A DNA stretch of 64,000 bases from Lunularia cruciata (Eukaryota; Streptophyta; Marchantiopsida; Lunulariales; Lunulariaceae). The stretch's first letter is position 1; every line of letters begins with the position of its first letter. A program made the translations under genes and the position numbers. Below, one piece after another: positions 45,628 to 57,163 of this stretch. The stretch is from the NCBI GenBank assembly GCA_948567375.1, contig OX419757.1, positions 10,664,001-10,728,000 of the forward strand, in the 5' to 3' direction. Under the pieces are notes generated by a model. The model was not told the DNA's origin. It searched no databases and worked only from the letters and a program-made list of their open reading frames with translations.

Positions 45628-48600
45628 TCCGACAACCTGAAAAATATCAATTTTATAGTAATAGGTAAGTAAAGTCCATTCCCACAAAGATACAAGTAGA
45701 AAATCATCAAATACAAAGTCAAACAATAATCATTAGTTCTTCTTGGTTACATCTTTAATCTCTTAGGTAGAAAAAATACCTAGAATAGAGTAATAAACAC
45801 TGATTCATAGTCTTGTCACAAATTACAATTCCATAATCAAAACTTCATCAAACCTTTCCAAACAATCTTGATTATGATGATTCAGACTTTCACAAAGAAG
45901 GTTACTTCACTATGAAATGACTGTCCCAAAATTGTGTTCCACCTCTCCATGGAAGGCACAAATTCCTCAATTGAAATTTTTTGCATCAATACAATGCGGC
46001 GCTCACCAATGTAGAATACTACCAATAATATAGTTCCTCACAAATCCGTCAAGGCATTGCCTTGATTGCTATTGACTTAAGATCAAACACATAGAATGAA
46101 ATCAAAGATGTAGAATCCAACATCCAGCACTCAAATTTGCACTTTGAAATTTCCAAACACACAAACACACACACAAGATTGATACTTTGAATTAAGGTGC
46201 AATGACAAGCATTTAGTTACAGGACTTTGCTTTACTCAGCTTCAAAAATTAAAATACTGAATAACAACACATTGCAAAAGCTTCCTTTAAATGGGCTTTG
46301 CACTTCAGCAATTACTAACAAAATTACCATTCTATAACAACTTTACCAACCTGCAAATCCAAAATGACAAACCACCTCTTCATATCTCCAAACTATTACT
46401 ACTCCAATCTGATGTCAACCTCAACTTTGGATTCCACACCTGATGTTCCTTCAAGTATCTCTCCTCTAATACTACTTCCTCATCCACAATTTCTATAATC
46501 TATTCACTATGAACTACAATTGTAGCCATGGGTAATCTATCTACATCTTTGTCAACTAACCCACTCTTCTCTAATGTCTCAGGAAATTCACCCAAAGACA
46601 CTTGCACTCCTACCTCAACAACTTTGGACTTCTTATCTGCCTTCATCTCACTATGAAGTCTATCTAAGTCTAATCTAGCAAATCTAATCTAAGACAAACA
46701 TTATCTCCTACCTCTAACATCTTTCTATCTAGTTGATCTCTCAGACAAATCAACAAATTATTCAGATCCGTACCCTTCACCTTTCTTCTTCTCATCTCCC
46801 ATACCAATAACTTCAATTAGTGCAGTCTTGCTTCCTTGAACTTACCCTTAGCTTTAGTAATCAACATCACTTTCAACTCCTTCACAATTGCTCCTCTTGC
46901 CTTTGACTCCACACTTGTAACTACTTTCACCTTACTTCTCACTAACTCCAATTTGTTCAAATACATCATCAGCTTGTCCTTGAATTTGGCCTTCAGTGCT
47001 TCCTTCTCTTCCACATACTGGACAAGTTTTCCTTCAACACTTCAAAGTAGACCACACAATTTTTCTTCCTCCTGATGCCAATCTGCCAACTCTTGTTGCT
47101 AAGCTTGATCTTTCTCTACCGTGTTCCTGCCTAGACCCTCTAGCTCTTGCTCCATTACTATGGCAATTGCCTTTGAATGTATTACCTCTACTCTTGCATC
47201 AACAACCTCCTGCTTCATCTTCTCAATGAATGTCTTTTACTCTTTTAACTTGTCATTGTGCTTCCGGAGGTTCTCCTACAAGATATCCAATCTTTTCTTC
47301 CAAAGAACTACTTCAATTCAAAGTTCTTTGGCTTCCTTCTCTCCTTGGGTTAGTTTACTCCTTATGGACATATGATCTTTGATAGATACTCAACTCCAAT
47401 GTATCCTCCATCTCCATCTTTTGAGGAACTTCTTTGGCTGGTGCTTTACACCTACAAATGCAATCTTTGTATCTTCAATGTCTCACCCTCCAAGCTCTCT
47501 TCTTTGTCCTCAGATTTGCTTTGTCCTGCAATTACCTTTTGCACACTTCTCTTTGATTTGGATGCTCTTGGAATGACCAAGGCAACCTCTTCTACTCATT
47601 CATCATCCAACTTGACTGCCGGTAACTCTAGACACAACTCATCTCCTCCTTCCATGCGGTCAATCGCCTTGTGAAACTCCCAATCTTCTTCTCCAACAAT
47701 TCCTTCTCTTGATTGCTGACCTTTGGCCTCTTCTTCACTGCCACTACAATACTCTACACTCTACATCAAAAATTATTTTTTTGTTCCTGAGGTTTCACCC
47801 TTCAACTTGGTTTCTCCTTTTGATTCCTCCTTTGAAGATAATTCCTTCACTTCTATGGATGCAAGCTTTGGATTCAATCTTTGTATCTTCTAGGGCTGCA
47901 CCTGTGTTATTTGCCCTTTGGGTCTACTTCTCTTTCTTGGCATGGGGATCTCTACAGCCACTATCCTCTCCTTACTCCTCTTTAGGTAGTAGTCATTGCC
48001 TTCATGTACCCGCTTGATGTAATATTGTTCATCCCCATCTGCTTCTCTTTGTACGTCGAGGTGAAAGTGGGACACCATCTGTCCTCTCTCCTCTGAACTC
48101 AATAGGTTTAGTCTGAAGTAGAAGTGGGCTGCAAAGGGTACAAAATAGTGGGGTGGCACATTCATTCTCCACCCGGTGATCATTTGCCCAACTCATTGGT
48201 GCATATACCTCACCCAGTCTACCGATTCTCATGCAAATATCTTATGAAAGAAGACCGCCTATTGCATCGTTACATGGGTGGTTCATCTGGGCTTGAACAC
48301 AGCCATCATCATGTTGATAATCCTCTTTCATATTGGGTCCTTATAACTATCCGCCTTGTATCCATTCTTGGTGTGAGGTCTAATGGAAGAATTCCTCACC
48401 TTGGTAGTTTCTTCCTAAGCCTACACTTTTGATAGAAGGTAACTCCTCCTACCTCTCATGCTTCTCTCCCAAGGACTAACCTCCAATCAGACTCAGTCCA
48501 TCAAGCTGGATTCCTCTCTTCCCTTTGGATCCATCTCTACAATTGTTGGCAACAATTTCCACCATGAACCCTAGAAAACCCAAATTCCAGTTCTAGGCGA

Positions 48601-49184
48601 GAAATGTGATACAAAGTCAGGTCAAGAATTCAATCCTTGCTATTAGATCTAATAAATGGATTTCCAGACCCCTCACCACAGTCTGCTTACTTCCCTTTGG
48701 GGCCATTGTATGCTTCCTCACTCTCTGTTCATGATAGATCAAACTCGATACTCTAACCCACTCTTCTTGCGGGCTCAAAGTTTGCACTCCTTTGGGACAA
48801 CTTTGAATAGGAACATGGTATCATCTAGACATTGCAACACTTCCTCATCAAGATCTTAATTTTATAGCCCTTTGCGGATTGGTCATTCTTTAGTCAATCC
48901 TCCCTTTGGAGTTGGTTTCTAGTCACTTTCTTCCTACTTACTTTTGTGATTGGCTAACCCCAAGGAAAAGTTGTTACTGGTTCTTTGGATTGGGTTATGT
49001 ATCCCAATATGAAGGTTTCTGTCTTTGACTTCATACTTCCATTTGCCTGCCCCAAGTCCTTTTGACTCTAACCCAAGGTTTATGCCAAACACACAATTCT
49101 CCTTACTTCTTCCTCATTTAGTCCTTTGACTTTAATAACACACTCCTTCAAAACTTGTTAAAAATGAAAAATGTGGGTACCATA
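45628..49184 (-). mobile_element. giant LTR (3557 bp): 3' LTR of the gag-only element
   Basis: Minus-strand start TATGGTACCCACAT (ending 49184) follows a purine tract, AAGAAGGG. The minus-strand end is GTTGTCGGA (45628). It pairs with the 5' LTR starting at 51093. It carries a decayed LTR-protein frame. Confidence 0.8.
46399..48832 (-). pseudogene. LTR-encoded protein, decayed copy
   Basis: It starts at the ATG at 48832 and ends VDIRLE with the stop at 46399. Conserved segments include PPHYFVPFAAHFYFRLNLLS and MVSHFHLDVQREADGDEQYY (47890-48183), and short coiled-coil pieces near 46817-47014. Many stops and small deletions. Confidence 0.72.
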
Positions 49185-49340
49185 CCCTTCTTGAAGACAA
49201 AGAAGTAGTACTCACTTCTTTGGGATCAAGCTTCTTCTTTCTTGAGCATGTTTCAACACACAACATGTCAAGATTTGGTCATTTTAATTTTGGAGCCAGA
49301 CTATCTTTGTGAGGCCTCTCTTCCTCAAGAGTTATGCAAT

Positions 49341-51000
49341 TCACCATAACATCTCCTTTTGATTGTAGTGCAGGGTGCTCAGCCAGAGTATGACATACTT
49401 TACTAGAGGCTTTGGGTTGGGTGGCCGAGAACACTGGTTGCCCACGTGCCCCAAACCTTTACAGTTCCTACAAGTGGGAACATACTCATTTTGATGCCTT
49501 GGCTTAGGAGAATTTGAGGACCAATGGCCCATAGAGCCACAATTTGTAACATGCACCCAATGCAACATTTTGAGGCCTGTTCTAGCTGCCCTTTTGCATT
49601 GTTTGTTGGGAAGCATTATGGTTGCCCCCCCCTTGGTCCATAGCTTGGACCTTGGTACAATGTGCTCACATGAGGATGTACCTCTTCTGTCTAGTACACC
49701 ACCTCTTCTTCCTCATTTTGGTCCCAACTTGGAACCCAATCAATTTATTGCATTAGAATTTTAGTTTTGGTCAAGCACTCTATAAGAGTGAGTATTACAA
49801 ATAAGCTCTTTGTCTAGGCTTCTTGCCTTTCTTCTCCTAGTTTCTTGTATTATTGGATGAATGAAAGTGTGCCACCTTGTATCAAGCGACATGCTTGAGT
49901 ACTTTGTCTATGGAAGTTACATTCTTCTCTTTGACAAAAATACAAATCTTTGGTGACACTCCTCTAAGGAACCATGTGATGACTTGGGCATAGGAGTAAC
50001 CCATCCCACCAGATTGCTTTGGCACTTGGTTCAACAAAGCTATGAACTGCTCAAAGTAGTCTCTCAAATTCTCATTTTTACCTTGGTCCAAATCATTGAG
50101 TGCCATGAGGACACTTGTATCATAGTCAACCTCCCAAAATTGTTCTAGGAAGTTGTCCTGCAAGTCTATCCTATTGGCTAGTTTGAACTCCTTTTGGGTT
50201 ACATGGGTGTTCCAACTCCTTGCTTTCTTCCAAAGCAAACTTGGGAAAATGTGCAATTGATTGGCGGAGTCATGTTCCTTGTTGGCAAAGGAAATTACTT
50301 CAAACTCCTTGATGAATTCATTAAGGTCTTTATCTTGTTTTGTCCCCTTTTACTTCTGATATGGGTGTTTGGTAACGGACAACAAAGTCATGTTGTAAGT
50401 TTGATGAATATGCTATGGTGGGTTGGCCCAAGGTACTAGTTTGTGATTGTGTGTTAGTGTCAGCCCAAAGGTTCTAAGGTACCAAATTTGACAATGGGTC
50501 TTCTTTGACAGGTTCTTCTTTGACAGGTTCTTCTTCTAAGTGTACGTTGAATTCAACCCAAGGTAGAGGAAGAGATTCAGCATCATCAAATTATGCATAA
50601 AGATCCCTTTGAACTAGTCAAGGAATTGCATGTAAAATGTATTGACACTAATCTTCCATCAAAACTTGTGCTATCTTCTCAAAATCAATTTTTTTAAAGT
50701 AATCAGCTCCTTTGACAACTTTGGAGGAAGTTGGTGTTCTATGTCAAAATGAACATGTCTGCCCACTTGAGTCTTTTTGTTTCTTGGATTGAGAGGATGT
50801 AAAGTAGCCTTGCCACCCGATTTCACATTTTTTTGTTCAAGGTCTTTCAAGGCTTCTTGAACTTTGTGAAGAGTTTAGGGTTTAAGGCTCCAATGCTTCC
50901 TCAAATTCTTGAGTAGTGAATTGGATCTTTTGGTGTTTTTCTTGTTCATGATGCAAAGGTTGTCTATGAGCTCTCTCTTCTAGTTGTTCTCTTTATGCAA
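49341..51000 (-). pseudogene. gag with capsid domain and CCHC knuckle
   Basis: The capsid segment reads SLLWKKARSWNTHVTQKEF, LANRIDLQDNFLEQFWEVDY, then NENLRDYFEQFIALLNQVPK and YAQVITWFLRGV (50256-49882). It is related to the gag at 63490-64000 (KKARSWYTHVSLKGF, NFLEQFREVDYNTSVFAVL, AQAITWFLGGLS). Downstream is an intact CCHC knuckle, CRNCKGLGHVGNQC, and before it a degraded one, CGSMGHWSSN, where the last Cys is Asn. The N-terminal part has stops. Gag would form particles and bind RNA. Confidence 0.85.
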
Positions 51001-51067
51001 ACGCTCATATTTTTTGGATAATCAGCTTAAGATTTGGCTTTTTATTCTTCCATTCCCAAGATTTGTA

Positions 51068-51085
51068 TCCCCAATAGTGGTGCCA
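51068..51085 (-). other. primer-binding site, tRNA-Asp type, mutated
   Basis: The minus strand reads TGGCACCACTATTGGGGA, seven bases after the LTR end. It differs at four positions from the match to plant tRNA-Asp (TGGCGCCGTTGCCGGGGA), all transition-type. Confidence 0.8.
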
Positions 51086-51092
51086 AAAATCA

Positions 51093-52290
51093 TGTGACAA
51101 CCCAACAAGTATAACTTTTGTGGTAATCAGCAAGTAATAGTTTATTCCCACAAAGATACAAGTCAAATAGTCAAATACAAAGTAAACAATAACCAAGCAA
51201 TTCTTGTTGATTGCATCTTTAATCTCTTGAGTAGAAACCATACTGAAAAGAGAGTAACAAGCACTAAATCACAATCTCACCACAAATTAACAACACTCAA
51301 AATCACAAATCTTCAAATCCTTTCCAAATTGACACTAATTGTGGTGATTTAGTTTCTTCCAAAGAAGACTACTTCACCATAAAATGATTTTGCCTTGGAA
51401 TTGTGTTCCATCCCTCCACTAAAGGCACAACTAGTGGGTTGCACTACTACTACTTTCATGGTCACATCTTCAATTTGCACTGAAATTGAAGTCATGGGTT
51501 TTCTAATCATTTCCTCCTTCTCTACTCTAACTACTTTAGCAACTTCAGGTTACTCACCCAAAGACACTGGTACTCCTACTTCTACTACTTCACATTGGGT
51601 TTCTACATTCACACCACTCTAAAGCTTCTCTAACTCAGATCTGACCTGAAACAAACATTGTCTCCTACTTCCAACATCTTCCTATCTACTCTCTCTCTTA
51701 AACAAATCAATAACTTATTCACATCCACGTCCTTTGCTATCTGCTTTCTCATCTCTTGCACATACAATTTCAATTCATGCAGTCTTGCTTCCCCCATCTT
51801 CACTTGGCTTTAGTACTCAACATTGCATTCACTCTTACAATGACTTCTCCCACTAAGTTTGACGTACTCCCCAAAACTATCTTCTCTTGACTTCTCTCTA
51901 CTTCCAACTCATTCTCATACATCTTCAACTTGTCCTCAAATTCTGCCTTTAGTGATTCTTTCTCCTCCACGTATTGGACAAGTTGAGTGTCCACACTTCT
52001 AATCTATCTTGCAACCTCTCCTCCTCTCATTGTCTTTTTTTCAACTCACATTACTAGGCCCAATCCTTCTCATTTTCACTCTTTCTCAAGCTCTCCATCT
52101 CTTGCTCTATCACAACCGCCATTTCCTTTGAATGTATTGCCTCCAACCACACATCAACAAATTTACCCTTCAACTTCTTGAATGCTATTGTCTGCACCTT
52201 CAGTTCTCTGGCTTGTTGTTCAAGTTCCTTGCCATGCTTTTGCACAAATCTCTTACAAATTATCAAAAGTCTTCCTCCAAAGAACAACAT
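51093..52290 (-). mobile_element. giant LTR, 5' LTR of the gag-only element, part 1
   Basis: The minus-strand end GTTGTCACA (51093) borders the primer-binding site. Compared with the copy 40194-43863 about 550 bases are missing around 51430. At 52290 a plus-strand solo LTR is inserted. The rest of this LTR is at 55490-57163. Confidence 0.82.
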
Positions 52291-55200
52291 TGTAGTACCC
52301 ACATTTTTTTTGCTTCCTTTTAAGTTTTTGTTCTATTTGGAAAAAATGTATGGACAAAGTTGTGTTAAACCCAAATAGCATTGAAAGGAGGAGAATTGTG
52401 TCTTTGGTTTGTAACCCAAAGTAAGTAAAGTGACTTTGTGTCAAATGCAAAGTATTTGGATTGGATCTATCAGAGTTCAATCCAAAGTAAGGAGAACTTG
52501 CCTTGGGGTGATCAACCTGATGCAAAGACAGAGTAACAAATTTCCTTTGGGTTGGAAATTCAAGAATTGTACCACACACAAAAATAGCTAAGACACAAGC
52601 AAGAGAAATTGATAGTGTCAAGAGAAGTGCATGCAAAAGGTGTGATTTCTTGATAGACAAGCCTTCAAAGAATGACTGAGAAACACCAGACTATAAAGTC
52701 AAGTTTCAAATCAAGAACAAGACAAATGACAAGTGAATTTTCTTTGCCTTTGTGGAGTCTTCTTGAGGGAGACCAAGGAAGAGGAGTGGTAGTGAGTGAC
52801 GTTGTGAAGAATTCAGAGGGATTGGGAGTTGCAAGTCCAAGGGACAAGAGAATTGACTTGCAGAAGCAAAGGAATTAGGAATTGCCCCACACTGGCATCA
52901 AGAAACCCCATGATTAGGAGGTTAGATGTGATGGCTCGCATTGAAGTTATTAGTAGACTTTGCATTACTTTCCTTGCATGGAATTAGAACTTGAGTTTTC
53001 CTAATTTCATGGTATAGATCACAACTAGTAAGTGTGTAGATGGGCCGGTGACAATGGGGAAGAGGCAATCCGGCTCAATGTACATAGTTGGATTGGAGAT
53101 TGGTGTTAGGAAGAGAGAGTGGAGAAGAGCATGGAGCCACGTTCTTGGGGAAGGGACAAGTCATGGAAGAAACCCAAGAGATCAGGAATTTTATCTAGAC
53201 CCAATACAAAGAAGTGTTGTAGGTGCAATAATAGCGCTATTTAAATCTGAGTGCACTTCCTATGTTACAATGAATTAGGTGGTGTTCTTCCACAAGATGT
53301 TTGCGAGAGAGCCGATCAATTGGGCAAAGTGTTTCTATCAGCGGACGAGGCAGATGTTGTTGAACTGGAGGACTTTGACACCACCACATTACTTTGTGCC
53401 TTTTGCAGCAAACTTCTACCTTGGGTTGAATTTGTTAAGCACTAATGAGAAGAAGAAGGTTGTCTTGCATTTCCATCCCAATCTGTGTCAAGAAGCCGAC
53501 AAAGAAGAACAACAATACATTCAGCAATTGAGAAGCAATAGTGACCATTATGCAAGAATGGGATAGGATTGGAAGATGTTGATACCTTTGCCAAGCAAGA
53601 AGAAGAGAAGTCAACCCGAGGTGGAAAGCTTGCTAGTGCAGCTCCAAAAATTAAGAAGAATTGGATTGAGAGAAGAGAAGCAGATCCAAAAAATTTGTAC
53701 TAGAAGAGGAGGTCAAATTGGAAGGCAAAGCGGAGTCTACGTTGGAGGGATCAGAGGAAGTAGAAGTGGAATTAACCTTATAGAGTGAATAGTCTAGTGA
53801 GGAGAGCAAGGGTGAACCCAAGGTGCAGAAAGATGAAGAGAAGGAACTTTCTTTGCAAGAAGAAATTGAGCGGCAAGAGGCAGAAGAAGAGGTTATGGCG
53901 GAGTTAGCAAATGCAGGAGAAGAAGGATTGGTGGCCAAGTCGATGCAATATACACCAAAAAGAGAATGTTCAAAGGTGGCCTGGAAAATCATCAATCTGG
54001 ATGATGAAGAAATTTTGGAGGATGATGTAGCCTTGACAATACAAAGATCTTGACTTCAGAGTAAGGCATCAGACTCAGAAGGGAAGAACCAGATTGCTGA
54101 AGTTCCTGAGGAGAAGGTAGAAGAAGAAGCAAGGTGTGAGGGAGTAGAGTACCTTTGAGATGTGGTACGTCCGTTGTTGTTGTAGATGGAGAAGAAGAAG
54201 AAGAAGGAGATGCAAAGTAGACATCCTGATGTGCATATTGTATTGCAAGTGCTGGAGAGACTAGCGTTGGATAATAGGAAGTTGCAAGAGAGTCTGATCA
54301 TAGGAGAGGAGGAAAAGGAGATGCTATGAGTAGATGCAGTGTTGCAAAAGAAGATCAATGAGAATTTGCAAGAGAAGTTTGAGAAGCAAGGAAGATAATC
54401 TTATAGATAATCTTTGGAATCTTGTACATATCAGACCCAAAGTAAGAGAGATAGGAGTGCAGGTGTCTTTGGATTTGATGCTTGATACTTTAGAGAAGAG
54501 TGGGTTACAAGATAAGGAGGTAGATAGATTACCTATGAGGTTAATTACAGATCAAAGTGAAGACATGTTAGAATTGGTAGACGAGTTTGAAGTTGTGGAA
54601 CCCAAAGTACATGAGGTAAAGGGATGTTCCTTGGGTTTGGAAGCTGAAGTCAAGGTAGACATTGAATCAGATTAGGATCAGTTTTGAGATAGGAAGAGGT
54701 AGATATGAAGAGGTGCATTGTCATTTTGAATTTACAGGTTGGTAAAGTTGTTAGGAAACAATTTAGAAAGTTAGATAATTGTCAAGTGCTCAGCCTATTT
54801 GAAAGAGGCATTTGTAGTGTTTTGTTGTTCAATATTCATTTTCCTAAGAATAGATAAAGCAAACTGCTGTGAAGTGGTGATCATCGCTTGAGCTTAATTC
54901 TGAGTATCAATTCTGTGTTTCTATGTTTGTGAGTGTGTGGAGAAATTTGAAGTGCAAATCAGTGTGTTTGTTGGATGTTGGATGTTGGATGTTGGATTCC
55001 ATAGCCTTGATATTCATTTTGTGTGTTTTATCTTGAGTGAAGTGCAATTGGAGCAATACCTTGACAGATCCAAGAGGAATGATAGTGTTGGCAGTACTCT
55101 ACATTTGTGAGTGTAGGGTTAAGTTGATGAGAAGCAATTTTGATCAAGGAAGTTGTGCCTTTAGTGGAGGGGTGGAATGCAATTCTAAGGCAAAGTCGTT

Positions 55201-55489
55201 TTGCAGTGAAGTAGCCATTTTTCGGTGAGACTGATTCATCACAATCAAGACTGTTTGGAAAGATTTGAAAGATTTGTGATTATAGGTGACAAATTGTTGT
55301 GACAAGACTGCAAGTCAATGCTTGTTACTCTCTTTTGGGTGTAGTTTCTACCTGAGAGATTAAAGACGCAACCAAGAAGAATTACATTATTACTTTGCTT
55401 TGTATTTGGCCATTTCTGACTTGTATCTCTACAAGAACAAACTTTACTCACCTGATTACCACAAAATTGATATTTTCTGAGTTGTCAAA
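52291..55489 (+). mobile_element. solo giant LTR, plus orientation, with target duplication AACAT
   Basis: It starts TGTAGTACCCACA at 52291 and ends GTTGTCAAA at 55489. AACAT is present on both sides (52286-52290 and 55490-55494), and the host LTR sequence (CTTCCTCCAAAGA..CAACATCAACC) is rejoined exactly if the insert is removed. It is shorter (3199 bp) than the others by internal deletion. TATA word near 52691. Confidence 0.92.
52726..54675 (+). pseudogene. LTR-encoded protein in the solo LTR, deleted
   Basis: It starts MTSEFSLPLWSLLEGD at 52726, about 36 bases after the TATA word, and ends VDIESD at 54675. Conserved blocks: REPINWAKCFYQRTRQML and PPHYFVPFAANFYLGLNLLS (53279-53566), an acidic linker, and a tail with LDTLEKSGLQDKEVDRLP (54334-54675). 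About 600 bases of the coiled coil are missing, so this copy lost its central domain. Confidence 0.75.
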
Positions 55490-57163
55490 AACATCAACCT
55501 GAAATTCCTTGGCTTCTTCCTCTCCTTGGTTTAACTTCTTCTTCAACTCCAAGACTTCTTCAGTCAAGAACTTCAATACTTCTTGTTCATCCTTCACTTC
55601 AGGATACTCTCTCTTTAGATCCTCCTTCTTCTGCAATTGCAACAACAAGGGACAAATAATCTTCAATAAGTATGCAACTCTGTTGAACTCTCTTTCATTG
55701 TCTTCTCTTTCTTTGGGTTCATTTGGTGCTTCTTTGACTAGTGCCTCACCCCAAAGTCTTTATCTTTGTAGCATCAATGTCACGTCTTCCATGCTTTCTT
55801 CTTTCTCCTTGGCTTTACTTGGTCCTACAGCTGCAACTTGCAAACTTCTCTTTGATCTCACTCCTCTTTGGAGCACCAAGGCCTCAAGAATGTCTACTTT
55901 GGCCAGCTCCATGTGTTAGCTATCTCCTCCTCCCATGCATGCAATTTGTGCATGGAATTCCCGATCATCTTCTTCAACCACCTCTTACACCAATTGTTGG
56001 ACTTCAGGCTCTCCCTCACTCCCATTGCTTGACTCCTTACTTTGCAATGTGAGCTCTTATTCTTCTTCTAAGTCTTCACACTTCGACTTGGCTTCTCCTT
56101 CCAATTCTTCTTCTAATGATTGATTGTTCATTACTACCATCTCTTGCTTTGGATCAGCCTCCTCATCTTTTGTGGCTAGACTAGCAACACTCTTTCTTTG
56201 GGCCTTAACACACTTCTAGCAACACCCCGGTTCTTGGCCTTGGAATATTAACCAATAGTATCATCTCCTTCCCTATCTTGACAAACTGTTCATTGTCTTT
56301 GAAGACTTGCATTATGAAGCATTTCTTGTCCATATCCACAACTCATTGTAGATTGAGGTGAAAGTGTGACACCATCCTTCCTTTCTTCTCCAAATTCAAT
56401 AGGTTCAATAAGCTTAGTAGGTTTTTAAATAGAAATGAGCTACAAATGGTACAAAGTAATGGGGTAGTAGGTCCATTCTCCAATTGTTAAGCATCTGATC
56501 TACTCTCTCGTGAAAACACTTTGCCCAATTCACCACTTCTTTTGCAAACATCTGGTGAAACAAAATAGTCTACTTTGTCACATAGGTGGTTCACTTTGGC
56601 TTGAGCATGGCCATCATAGTGCCAACTATACCCCTTTGTATTGGGTATTTATAGCAATCCACCTTCTACTCATTCTTAGTGCAAGGAGCATTGAAAGAAT
56701 TCCTTACCTTTGCTATTTCTTCCAAAGAATTACACTTCTAGTAGAAGGTGACTTCTCCTTCTTCTCTTGCTTCTCTACCCAAGACCAATCTTCAATCCAA
56801 ATCAGTCCATTAAGCCGGTTTTCCTCTCTTTCCTTCTATCTTGGGCATCTTTGCAATTGCTGGCAACAATTTCTACCATGAACCTTGTAAAGCTCAAATT
56901 CTAAGTGCATGCTAGAAAGGTGATGCTAAGTCTGCTCAAGAATTTGATCCTTGCAACTACATCTAATCTGCAAATTGCATGACTCCTTACCAAACTTTGC
57001 TTACTACCCTTTGGTGGCATTGTGTGCTTTCTCAGTCTCAATCTCGAAAAGATCAAACGCTCCTTGAAAATTGAGATTTTAACTCCTTTAGGATAATCAT
57101 TGAGAGGCATAGGATATCATCATGATATTTCAGAAAAACCTTGAAAAAGTCTCAATCTTATAG
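55490..57163 (-). mobile_element. giant LTR, 5' LTR of the gag-only element, part 2
   Basis: It continues the minus-strand LTR from 52290, with LTR-protein pieces down to the start ATG at 57123. It ends at 57163 where a plus-strand element inserted (TGTGGTACCC at 57164), right after CAATCTTATAG, the TATA region. The first about 350 bases of this LTR are beyond the inserted elements and outside the window. Confidence 0.78.

Larger units (their letters stand above)
45628..51092 (-). mobile_element. gag-only LTR retroelement (3' LTR plus interior; 5' LTR at 51093)
   Basis: Minus-strand order: 5' LTR (from 57163 down to 51093, itself interrupted), primer-binding site 51085-51068, gag N-terminal region, capsid domain (50256-49882), zinc knuckle (49616-49341), purine tract, 3' LTR (49184-45628). 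The interior is only about 1.9 kb and has no protease, RT, RNase H or integrase. The gap between knuckle and LTR is about 150 bases, so pol was not simply missed. This fits the class of non-autonomous gag-bearing retrotransposons that rely on a partner for pol. Confidence 0.78.
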
